Shown piece by piece: positions 1 through 6,432 of a stretch of DNA of 10,376 nt. Positions within the stretch are counted from its first letter, which is position 1; each line of letters starts with the position of its first letter. The DNA is from Kistimonas scapharcae. GTDB taxonomy: Bacteria; Pseudomonadota; Gammaproteobacteria; Pseudomonadales; Endozoicomonadaceae. The stretch covers positions 1-10,376 of the forward strand of contig NZ_BAABFL010000371.1 in the NCBI RefSeq assembly GCF_039540975.1, given 5' to 3'. The position numbers and the translations under genes are program-made. Under the pieces are notes generated by a model that made no database searches, had not been told where the DNA came from, and worked only from the letters and a program-made list of their open reading frames with translations.

Positions 1-34
1 AATTCCGAGACTGGCAAATATTATCGAATACGCC

Positions 35-652
35 TCATGCTGGCTGCCATGTGGTCTGCACAGGAGTTTTTGAGTACTTACATAGAGCGTTCAGCCAGCG
101 TTCGTCTTCACGATCCGACCGCTTATCACTGGTCTGCCAGGTTGACAGAAGAGAAATACCAGACAGTGCGTCCACCAGCTCACCCAGTGATTCTTCTGTC
201 AAATTCGTAAAGCTTCTCCCATCCCTGCTGACTTCACCTGCACCATATTTGAATGAGAGATACCAGATACCATTATTTTTTAAAGCCTCTGACATACGGG
301 CCATGACATCAGGCAATTCGGATAAGGGAATATGTAATAGAGAGGCACAAGCCCAGATACCCTCAAAAGCCGCTTGGTAATCCAGGTTCTCAAACGTAAG
401 CTGTCGCACGTTGATACCCGTGAATGCCGATGCATGACGCACCATGGCAACTGAGCCATCAATCGCGGTAACATGATACCCCTGCTTGAGAAAATGACAG
501 GTATCCCTGCCGGAACCACACCCTGCATCCAGAATATGGGCGCCTGGCTTCAATCGGGATAGAAAGGCGGTATAAAGCTCTGTCATATCGACAGATGCTG
601 TATTTGCCACAAATGCATCACAATGCTGATCGTAATAGGCAATAGACGTCAT
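35..652 (-). CDS. Class I SAM-dependent methyltransferase
   Basis: This is a soluble Rossmann-fold methyltransferase of 205 residues, about the usual size for a single-domain enzyme. Motif I for SAM binding is at residues 39-49 (ILDAGCGSGRD), followed by the acidic motif II residue D65 in VTAIDGS. The post-motif strand IWACASLLHI is at 99-108 and an SFKYG strand at 133-137. There is no DNA-methylase NPPY/DPPY catalytic motif and no target-recognition domain, so the substrate may be a small molecule or protein; it cannot be read from the sequence. I chose the ATG at 652 because it is preceded by AGGTGG and starts at MTSIAYYDQH, a typical family beginning. An in-frame ATG at 724 would overlap the upstream HNH gene by about 60 bp and adds a tail with no recognisable content. 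The gene begins 10 bp after that HNH gene and is probably co-transcribed with it. Confidence 0.88.
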   Translation of the reverse strand: MTSIAYYDQHCDAFVANTASVDMTELYTAFLSRLKPGAHILDAGCGSGRDTCHFLKQGYHVTAIDGSVAMVRHASAFTGINVRQLTFENLDYQAAFEGIWACASLLHIPLSELPDVMARMSEALKNNGIWYLSFKYGAGEVSRDGRSFTNLTEESLGELVDALSGISLLSTWQTSDKRSDREDERWLNALCKYSKTPVQTTWQPA

Positions 653-662
653 CGACCACCTG

Positions 663-1718
663 TCAGAATGTTGAGCCGCCTTTGGATTGTGGCTGCCATG
701 TGTGAATAATCCGTGTTTTTGCAACGGTGTAACAACCCTGAAGGAACTGCTGTCGTTGCGGTTCCGTCTTTCCTGTCTGTTGTATCAGGGTTTCCCGGAT
801 TGGCAAATGGCTGTTTATAAAATATTCATTACGGGCATGCAGCCTTTCCAGGAGAGCCAAGGTCGGGACGCGCTCAAATTTCCCTCCTTCCCCCCGGTTG
901 CAGTCTGTACAGGCAAGCACCAGATTCCAGATACCATTAATAGCGGGTAACTCCCGCCGTAAACACCAAGGGAAAAAATGGTCAACATCAGCCAGATTAC
1001 GTGCTGAGCTGTCCACCGAAATAGCGTCATAACAATAAAAGCACCGGCCTTTCTGGTAACCATTCAGGCTGTCACGGCAACTGGTGATATCAACCCTGCG
1101 GTCTTTCATCTGTACAAACAGGCTGCCAATGTCATTATCATGCTGCACGGCGAGCAGGTTTCTGGAAAGCCCTTCCTGCCAGGCCGTTTCTACCAGCCGC
1201 CAGCGCGCCTCAGTTTCATGCTGAAAATCCACAAAATCCGGGCGTTCTGCCAGTTTAAAAAATGCCTCGGTCAGTCGGATTCCATTCCCAGGCCCCCTGC
1301 GCTCATCAAGAAAGAAACGGCATCCTAACTCTGCACGGCTGACATTATGAAATGCATCAATAACATTCTGAAAACCCAACCGAACCGTCTGCTTCAACAA
1401 AGCTTCCTTTGTGATGACACCGTTATTGAAATCAGCACAGCTTGCCAGAAACTGACTGAACCTTGATGTCGTCTGCCTGGGTGATGCACGAAGATGTTCA
1501 CATATATGACGTGCAAAGGGTTCAGCCAGGGTATCCAGAGAAATCAGGTCAGCTTGAGAGTCTGTCAGCTCGTACAGTGATTTGGCCAGTGCGAATTTAT
1601 AAGACGCCACATTGCTGCCAAACAGGATGATCGCCCGCCAGTAATTCTCCAGTGACGGCTCGACTTCGTAAAAACGCGACAATGTTCCCCCTAACGCATC
1701 CGTTTCGCTTGTTTTCAA
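663..1718 (-). CDS. HNH endonuclease domain protein
   Basis: This 351-residue protein has a C-terminal HNH/zinc-knuckle nuclease core. The paired metal-binding cysteines are C226/C229 (CFYC) and C270/C273 (CTDC). The catalytic-type D246-H247 lies in DVDHFFPW, with N265 in NLVLAC and N274 directly after the last cysteine. The N-terminal 220 residues are mostly helical-looking and start with a conserved-looking stretch (LENYWRAIILFG, then YKFALAKSLYEL); I do not recognise a named domain there. The start is non-ATG: TTG at 1718 is the furthest upstream possible start before an in-frame stop. A second TTG at 1682, behind an AGGGGGA Shine-Dalgarno sequence, would give a 339-residue protein and may be the true start. 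It is followed after 10 bp by a methyltransferase gene. A role in defence against foreign DNA is inference from this pairing; HNH domains also occur in repair and homing enzymes. Confidence 0.85.
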   Translation of the reverse strand: MKTSETDALGGTLSRFYEVEPSLENYWRAIILFGSNVASYKFALAKSLYELTDSQADLISLDTLAEPFARHICEHLRASPRQTTSRFSQFLASCADFNNGVITKEALLKQTVRLGFQNVIDAFHNVSRAELGCRFFLDERRGPGNGIRLTEAFFKLAERPDFVDFQHETEARWRLVETAWQEGLSRNLLAVQHDNDIGSLFVQMKDRRVDITSCRDSLNGYQKGRCFYCYDAISVDSSARNLADVDHFFPWCLRRELPAINGIWNLVLACTDCNRGEGGKFERVPTLALLERLHARNEYFINSHLPIRETLIQQTGKTEPQRQQFLQGCYTVAKTRIIHTWQPQSKGGSTF

Positions 1719-1770
1719 TCCGTCTATTTGATTTTTTTATGCGAAATATTTTTATTGGTAATTGTCTTCA

Positions 1771-1800
1771 ATCATATAGGTATAAAAAGACAGCTGTCTT
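1771..1800 (-). promoter_or_regulatory. Candidate sigma70 promoter for the HNH/methyltransferase pair
   Basis: On the minus strand AAGACA (1795-1800) and TATGAT (1771-1776) are separated by 18 bp. This places a transcription start about 45 nt upstream of the TTG at 1718. The -35 match is 4 of 6 and the -10 match 5 of 6. Assigned by eye. Confidence 0.3.
1787..1800. promoter_or_regulatory. Perfect 14-bp palindrome, candidate operator
   Basis: AAGACAGCTGTCTT is a perfect inverted repeat with no spacer. It overlaps the proposed -35 element of the minus-strand promoter, and its TGTCTTC half-site recurs at 1763-1769, 32 bp away, about three helical turns. This arrangement fits a repressor site, but no regulator gene is visible in the window and I cannot name the protein that would bind. 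Confidence 0.35.
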
Positions 1801-1928
1801 CTAAAAGGCGAATATAAACCGGTTCTAATAAGATAAATATTGCTCAAAACAGCGAGTTTCATGACACATACGTATATGTAACACCGCTTATCCAGCTCTT
1901 TAACCGTCTGGTCGTCTAACTCTTATCA

Positions 1929-1960
1929 TTGACCGCAACTGATAGAAACACACCTATACT
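1929..1960 (+). promoter_or_regulatory. Weak candidate promoter for the coiled-coil genes
   Basis: TTGACC (1929-1934) and TATACT (1955-1960) each match the sigma70 consensus at 5 of 6 positions. The 20-bp spacer is longer than normal, so the pairing is doubtful. The -10 alone is well placed, about 37 nt before the ATG at 1997. Confidence 0.25.
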
Positions 1961-1996
1961 GGCTCTCCCACCCAAAAATACTTTCGGGAGGCAACC

Positions 1997-2464
1997 ATGA
2001 CTTCAACAAACGATAATAGAGCCGCGCTGGCAGATGCCATTGCTGACAAGCTGAGTGAAATACCTCAAATATGTGAGCAACGAAGGTATCCAGACAACGA
2101 TGCTACCGGTAACGTCACCGGCAATGATGAACGTCTTGCGAAACTGTTACTGGGTCAGAAAACCTTCGACTCCGGATTACTTTCCATTCGATCCGATCTG
2201 GCGGAATTAAAAAACACGATGCTCCAGCACCACTCAGAAGGCATTGAAGCTTTGGCAGATGCAACCCTTTTCAAACTATCACTACAGGAGCTCAAAACCT
2301 GCCTGCTTACACTGAAATACGAAGTAACCGATCGTTCAGACAACCTGACATCAACCATCGAAAATCTGACAAAAACGGTCGCAACACTGTCCAGCCAAGT
2401 GGAAGCCATCCAGCAGGCAATCCTATCGAACCAAACCGCCATATTATCGAAAAAAGACACTTGA
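1997..2464 (+). CDS. Hypothetical hydrophilic coiled-coil protein
   Basis: I do not recognise a family for this 155-residue protein. It has no signal peptide or membrane segment and is rich in Leu, Thr, Ser, Asn and acidic residues. Residues about 60-76 and 95-145 show spaced hydrophobics in a 3-4 pattern (for example LTSTIENLTKTVATLSSQV), consistent with coiled coil. A strong GGGAGG ribosome binding site lies 5 nt before the ATG. CTCCC at 1965-1969 could pair with that GGGAG and partly mask it. An LLLGQ stretch before the coiled coil loosely resembles LLQGQ in the 122-residue protein encoded downstream, so the two could be distant paralogues. The downstream small frame starts 80 bp after the stop and is probably in the same transcript. 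Function unknown; an assembly or partner-binding role is only a guess from the coiled coil. Confidence 0.7.
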   Translation: MTSTNDNRAALADAIADKLSEIPQICEQRRYPDNDATGNVTGNDERLAKLLLGQKTFDSGLLSIRSDLAELKNTMLQHHSEGIEALADATLFKLSLQELKTCLLTLKYEVTDRSDNLTSTIENLTKTVATLSSQVEAIQQAILSNQTAILSKKDT

Positions 2465-2544
2465 CCTTTAAATGGGTAAAGCCACTCCCAAACCCTATAT
2501 TTCTTAAACGCATTCAACCAATGAAATAAACAGGATTTTATAAA

Positions 2545-2679
2545 ATGACTGATGCATGCGAACTGATGGAAGAGTTAAAAACACATCCCCGTCGTCTGAA
2601 ACGGCTGGAGGATTTCCATCAGGCGGATGGCAGAACCATTGAATACATTACTTCAAGGGCAGCGGCGCCTGCTCAATGA
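2545..2679 (+). CDS. Small 44-residue ORF overlapping the next gene
   Basis: Starting MTDACELMEELK and ending SRAAAPAQ, this short charged frame has AGGA about 9 nt upstream of its ATG. Its last 53 bp overlap, in a different frame, the start of the 122-residue coiled-coil gene. The text is helix-like (ELMEELKTHPRRLKRLEDF). It could be the original N-terminus of the downstream protein, cut off by a +1 shift (one-base gain or two-base loss) somewhere in about 2627-2679. It could also be a small coupled leader protein. No family recognised. Confidence 0.4.
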   Translation: MTDACELMEELKTHPRRLKRLEDFHQADGRTIEYITSRAAAPAQ

Positions 2680-2995
2680 GATTTACGCGAAACAGAAAGC
2701 CCATGACGTTCGCTTTGAAGCCATCGGCAACCGTTTTGGTTCGGTAGACAGGCAACTCAACGCTACAGAATCAAATACCAATGCCATCAAAAACGATATC
2801 TTCAAAATCCAGTCAGACATTACGTTTTTGAAAGATAGTCAAAAGGAGATGCAAAACGATATAAGCAAACTGCAGTCCGATGCCTTCGTCTTGAAGACAG
2901 ATGTTGATGAATTGAAACACGATGTGACTGAACTGAAATCAGATATGTCAGAAGTTAAAGGAAAGCTGGATCTTGTGCTTGCCAAGTTGTCCTGA
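2627..2995 (+). CDS. Hypothetical coiled-coil protein with heptad repeats
   Basis: This protein of 122 residues is dominated by a regular coiled coil from about residue 54 to 119. Its repeating units such as DVDELK, DVTELK and DMSEVK are spaced by exactly seven residues, with Leu/Ile/Val at the core positions. There is no membrane segment, signal peptide or cysteine. The ATG at 2627 has AGGCGG directly abutting it, too close to be a good ribosome site, while GGAGG at 2607-2611 is 15 nt away. Initiation may therefore depend on translation of the overlapping 44-codon frame, or the true gene may begin at 2545 and be frameshifted. Similar heptad proteins occur as structural or adaptor proteins in phages and bacteria, so no specific function can be assigned. 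Confidence 0.65.
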   Translation: MAEPLNTLLQGQRRLLNEIYAKQKAHDVRFEAIGNRFGSVDRQLNATESNTNAIKNDIFKIQSDITFLKDSQKEMQNDISKLQSDAFVLKTDVDELKHDVTELKSDMSEVKGKLDLVLAKLS

Positions 2996-3023
2996 CAAGG
3001 AGAATCCACCACACCTCTGCCCT

Positions 3024-3069
3024 GCTTTCTCATTGCACCGGTCTGGGCACACTGGTGGCAATGAGAAGC
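3024..3069. terminator. Long imperfect hairpin between convergent genes
   Basis: CTCATTG plus CACCGGT (3029-3042) pairs with ACTGGTG plus GCAATGAG (3051-3065) around an 8-nt loop. There is one bulged base and one G-U pair, and a flanking TT/AA plus GC extends the stem with another bulge. It sits 29 nt after the stop at 2995. There is no run of T immediately after it on either strand, so it is not a textbook intrinsic terminator. It may serve as a bidirectional terminator or mRNA 3'-end stabiliser. Confidence 0.45.
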
Positions 3070-3070
3070 T

Positions 3071-3088
3071 ATAACGAATAGTCGTTAT
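3071..3088. repeat. Second short hairpin (7-bp stem, 4-nt loop)
   Basis: ATAACGA and TCGTTAT are perfect inverted repeats around ATAG, starting one base after the long hairpin. They probably form part of the same transcript-end structure. The following CAAACGAAAAAAG is A-rich, so on the minus strand a T-run precedes, rather than follows, this stem. Confidence 0.4.
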
Positions 3089-3163
3089 CAAACGAAAAAA
3101 GCCGTTTATCAATTCCGACAGTCATCACCAAAACAGACTTTATCCGGCAATTGCAAACGACGG

Positions 3164-4864
3164 TTATCTAGCACCTATCCCTCGCCTGGGTAACGCCATA
3201 CGCCCTTCCCTTGGAGCCTTGTTCCAGTAATCCAGCGTTTCCAGTGCATTACGCAGGTCTTCATGCCGGTGCTCAATCACTTCGCGTTTCTTCACTTCCG
3301 CGGCAGGCGCATTGGTTTTGGCTTCCATCTCCCTGGCGAATGCCTCAAGCTCTTCGGCCGTAGCGGCGGCATGCGGCCGGTTTTTCACGGCAAACAGGTA
3401 GGCATTGGCCACGCCACCACGGTCAATGTCATCCTTGCAGGTATGGTTGTACGTGGTTGCAGACACAGTCTGAATGAGTGCTTCCGCCAGCGTTTTGTTC
3501 AGAAAGTGGAAAATAAAAGCCCGTCGCTGCTTTGTGTCGAGCATCGCATCCTCACGGACGTCCAGCTCCTGAGCCGTCGCATTCAAGGTGCGAGACAGAA
3601 ATGCGCTGAAATCGTCGCCACCATCCGATAACCGTTGCCGTAACCCCGGTGGAAAGAAAAAGCCTTGCTGATTATCTGCCATGAGGTTGACCATCTGCGC
3701 CTGTAATGACTCCAACGTACAGTCTTTGGCAAACGCCCGGCGCTGGGTATAGAAATCACCATCCGCCGGCAAGGTGACCACCGTAAGTTTGCCTTGTAGC
3801 CCGATATGATCCTGAAGTTTCTCCAGGGCATGGCTTCTGTCGCCTTCTATTCCGGTACGCCGCTGACGGTTGATGTAGAGATGGTGTTCAAGCTTGCCCC
3901 GGCTTTCCAGAAAACAACGAAACTCCGGGGTTACACTGGCGCTGAATGGGACTTCCTGCCGGGTCGGCGTGCCCATGCGGATGCAGGCGACTTCTTTACC
4001 GTGTATGCGGGGACTGAACAAAACATCCGGTATATTGCCCTGTCGATAGGGGTCATAATGGATACCCGCTTCGCCCGCCGCAAGATTACCCATCACATTG
4101 CGCAGGTGCTGTCCTTTACCTGCGGCGTTTTCTAAGGCTGAACGCTGGCCATGGATTAACTGCTGGGTATGCGCCAGACGTGCCGACAGGTCACGCCCCC
4201 GATTACTGGTAAGCTGTGGCGGTAAATCTTCCCCCGAACCCGATGCCGCCTTCTGCCTGATGGCCTGAACCAGGTCGGAATGAAAAGGACTTTTCATCTG
4301 GGTGGTAAACAAGGCTCGGGAGACACCATAGAGGAAAGTCCGAGCATCCTGTCGTAAGTGATTAGAACCCTCGCCTTTCAGCAGTATCGCGTCTGCCCTT
4401 CGAAAAGCGGTAATCGCGCGTTTGTAACGCTCTCTGGGTGAAGCGGCCGGCGATCGTCCCGCAATACTTTCACCACTCAGCTCGCCCTCAATCATGCCCC
4501 ACCATTGTTCAAATGCCGGCTGTACCTGAAGCGCCTGCCAGACCGTGGCTAATTTCAGCCCGTAATGACGCTGTTTCCAGGAATCATCGCCTATTGAAAA
4601 CGCGCGTTGTCGCGACGGACTGGCAGATTCTACAGTCTGTACACTTCGGCTCTGCACCGGCGTACTGCGTGAAAAATGCGTTCTCACTGTTGACCAAAAG
4701 GAAAGGAATGGCCGTGCCAACCTGACTCGCCATCGCTGTATTCGTGTCATGGTCACAGGGCGGGTCTGGCTTACTTCCGCTTCAGGCGGGCTGCCAGACT
4801 CGCCGGTGCAGTTACGCTGGCTTTGCCCGGCATTTCGGTTACCGGTGATGGGGCCTTTGTCCAT
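3164..4864 (-). CDS. Effector-like protein with a CX5R phosphatase-type motif
   Basis: This protein of 566 residues belongs to no family I can name with certainty. Residues 1-90 are low-complexity, rich in Ser, Pro, Arg and Gln, with no hydrophobic signal peptide; such N-termini are common in type III-secreted effectors. The rest is a mixed alpha/beta body, with distinctive stretches HHLYINRQRRTG (327-338), TVVTLPADGDFYTQ (361-374) and FFFPPGLRQRL (402-412). At 476-483 is CKDDIDRG, a Cys-X5-Arg-Gly P-loop. It resembles CKSGKDRTG of SopB/IpgD inositol-phosphate phosphatases and the CX5R of Sac-type phosphoinositide phosphatases. C476 would be the nucleophile and R482 the phosphate-binding residue. 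A basic, Glu-rich tail may be coiled coil. The ATG at 4864 has AAGGA 7 nt upstream. It diverges from xdhA with 137 bp between starts. A phosphoinositide phosphatase effector is inference; a housekeeping phosphatase or inactive homologue remains possible. Confidence 0.72.
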   Translation of the reverse strand: MDKGPITGNRNAGQSQRNCTGESGSPPEAEVSQTRPVTMTRIQRWRVRLARPFLSFWSTVRTHFSRSTPVQSRSVQTVESASPSRQRAFSIGDDSWKQRHYGLKLATVWQALQVQPAFEQWWGMIEGELSGESIAGRSPAASPRERYKRAITAFRRADAILLKGEGSNHLRQDARTFLYGVSRALFTTQMKSPFHSDLVQAIRQKAASGSGEDLPPQLTSNRGRDLSARLAHTQQLIHGQRSALENAAGKGQHLRNVMGNLAAGEAGIHYDPYRQGNIPDVLFSPRIHGKEVACIRMGTPTRQEVPFSASVTPEFRCFLESRGKLEHHLYINRQRRTGIEGDRSHALEKLQDHIGLQGKLTVVTLPADGDFYTQRRAFAKDCTLESLQAQMVNLMADNQQGFFFPPGLRQRLSDGGDDFSAFLSRTLNATAQELDVREDAMLDTKQRRAFIFHFLNKTLAEALIQTVSATTYNHTCKDDIDRGGVANAYLFAVKNRPHAAATAEELEAFAREMEAKTNAPAAEVKKREVIEHRHEDLRNALETLDYWNKAPREGRMALPRRGIGAR

Positions 4865-5001
4865 CCGAGCATCCTTGCTGATCGGTGCTATCCATTACTC
4901 TTTACATCGGCAGCTCCCCTTTTTCTGCGACAGATGGCCGAAGCCACTATGCTTGTGTACCGGAAACTCGAACAAGCGCTGTCAGGCAGGATGATAACGA
5001 C

Positions 5002-6432
5002 GTGATCCGCTTTCACCTGAATGGGCAATGGCTGGAAGAATCGGCTGATCCTTCCATGACGGTATTACGCTATCTGCGTACCCGCCAGATGCTCTGTGCG
5101 GCCAAAGAGGGATGTGCATCCGGTGATTGTGGCGCTTGCTGCGTCATTATGGTGGATCAGGATGAACAGGGCGCCCTTCAATACAAAGCCATTAACAGCT
5201 GTATTGCGCTGCTGGCCAGTCTGGACGGAAAAGGTCTTATTACTGTTGAAGGTTTGAGCCATGATGACCAGTTACATCCGGTACAGCGGGCCATGGTGGA
5301 TTGCCATGCATCACAGTGTGGCTTCTGCACACCGGGTATCGTCGCCTCACTCGCAGCTCTCTATCACAGTAAGAAAGGAAAGGCTGCCAATGATGATGAC
5401 ATCCTGACCGCGTTATCCGGCAACCTCTGCCGCTGTACCGGCTATCGGCCGATTCTGGATGCCGCCCGCACCCAGCATCAGTATCCGCCTCCCGCTGAAT
5501 CAGCACCGATTTCCCTGCTGACTCAACGCTTCAACCCCATCAGTCCAGCAGTCCCCAGTCAGTCGCTTGACCCGACTGTGAACCGGGAACAGCAGCTCTT
5601 TATTCCAGAAACAGAACAGCAGCTACAGGCTCTGCTGGCGGACTATCCCGACGCCTGCCTGTGGGCCGGCGGCACTGACCTGGGACTGACGATCACTCAG
5701 TCGATGGAAACGGCGGATCACATCATTTGCCTGCACCGCATTCGCAGCCTGGGCCGCATTACAGACGACGGTGATACTGTGCAGTTTGGCGCCATGGTGA
5801 CTTACAGTCAGGCGGAGTCCTGCCTACAGGCCTGTTTTCCTGCCTTTGCCCGCATTCTGCCTCGTATCGGCTCACGCCAGATCCGGAACCTGGGCACGCT
5901 GGGCGGCAACGTGGCCAATGCTTCACCGATCGGCGATACACCGCCCATCTTTCTGGCGCTGGACGCCCGGGTCAGGCTGGCTTCTGCGAACGGAACCCGG
6001 GTTATTGCCATGGACGATTTTTTTACCGGCTATCGGAAAACCGCCATCCGCCCCGGCGAATACCTGCAGGCCATCACCGTCCCCAAGCTCTCGGCTACCC
6101 AGTGGTTCACCGTGCATAAGGTAAGTAAGCGCCTGGAGGATGATATTTCTACAGTACTGATGGCGATGCGATTGAACCTTGGTACGTCAACCATTCTCGA
6201 CGCTCGTGTTGCCTATGGCGGGATGGCTGCGACCCCACAGCACGCCAGATTCACTGAAACCGCACTGGCTGGCCAACCGTTAACACTCGCCAGTTTTGAA
6301 CGGGCAGCTGATCAAATCCCCCGGGATTTCACCCCCATGGACGATGTTCGCGCCTCGGCAGCCTATCGCCTCAGGGTTGCGGCCAACCTGGTGATCCGGG
6401 CGGGACTGGAGATTACAGGAGCATCGCCATGA
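5002..6432 (+). CDS. xdhA: Xanthine dehydrogenase small subunit (Fe-S/FAD)
   Basis: This is the electron-transfer subunit of the cytoplasmic molybdenum enzyme that oxidises hypoxanthine and xanthine to urate. Counting from the chosen start, the plant-type [2Fe-2S] domain spans residues 1-80 with cysteines C38, C43, C46 and C67. The helical second [2Fe-2S] domain (about 85-160) carries C106 and C109 (CGFC) and C143 and C145 (CRC). An FAD-binding domain follows, with WAGGTDL (221-227) and the flavin signature GTLGGNVANASPIGD (298-312), then the C-terminal domain to residue 476. I chose GTG at 5002 because the protein then begins VIRFHLNGQW, where family members start, and its 476 residues fit the bacterial small subunit. 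An ATG at 4885 would add 39 residues of unrelated sequence. AGG at 4988-4990 is a rather distant ribosome site. It overlaps xdhB by ATGA. Confidence 0.95.
   Translation: MIRFHLNGQWLEESADPSMTVLRYLRTRQMLCAAKEGCASGDCGACCVIMVDQDEQGALQYKAINSCIALLASLDGKGLITVEGLSHDDQLHPVQRAMVDCHASQCGFCTPGIVASLAALYHSKKGKAANDDDILTALSGNLCRCTGYRPILDAARTQHQYPPPAESAPISLLTQRFNPISPAVPSQSLDPTVNREQQLFIPETEQQLQALLADYPDACLWAGGTDLGLTITQSMETADHIICLHRIRSLGRITDDGDTVQFGAMVTYSQAESCLQACFPAFARILPRIGSRQIRNLGTLGGNVANASPIGDTPPIFLALDARVRLASANGTRVIAMDDFFTGYRKTAIRPGEYLQAITVPKLSATQWFTVHKVSKRLEDDISTVLMAMRLNLGTSTILDARVAYGGMAATPQHARFTETALAGQPLTLASFERAADQIPRDFTPMDDVRASAAYRLRVAANLVIRAGLEITGASP

Larger units (their letters stand above)
1719..1996. 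other. AT-rich divergent intergenic region
   Basis: This stretch of 278 bp lies between the minus-strand nuclease/methyltransferase pair and the plus-strand coiled-coil genes, so it should hold promoters for both directions. It is visibly AT-rich compared with the xdh operon. It contains a perfect palindrome at 1787-1800, two copies of TGTCTTC at 1763-1769 and 1795-1801, and a small near-palindrome around ACATACGTATATGT (about 1865-1878). I found no ORF in it that looks coding. Confidence 0.7.

Noticed and set aside
653..724. Upstream ATG at 724 for the methyltransferase
   Set aside because: It would overlap the HNH gene by about 60 bp. The internal ATG at 652 has a good AGGTGG site and the typical family beginning.
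1787..1800. Palindrome as an SOS (LexA) box
   Set aside because: The gammaproteobacterial LexA box is CTGT-N8-ACAG. Here the halves are in the reverse arrangement with no spacer, so LexA binding is not supported.
3806..4135. 109-codon plus-strand frame opposite the effector-like gene
   Set aside because: It overlaps the well-supported minus-strand frame throughout and shows no domain or ribosome site of its own.
4885..5001. ATG at 4885 as the start of xdhA
   Set aside because: The added 39 residues have no similarity to the ferredoxin domain start and would place the start almost against the divergent gene. The family N-terminus matches the GTG at 5002.
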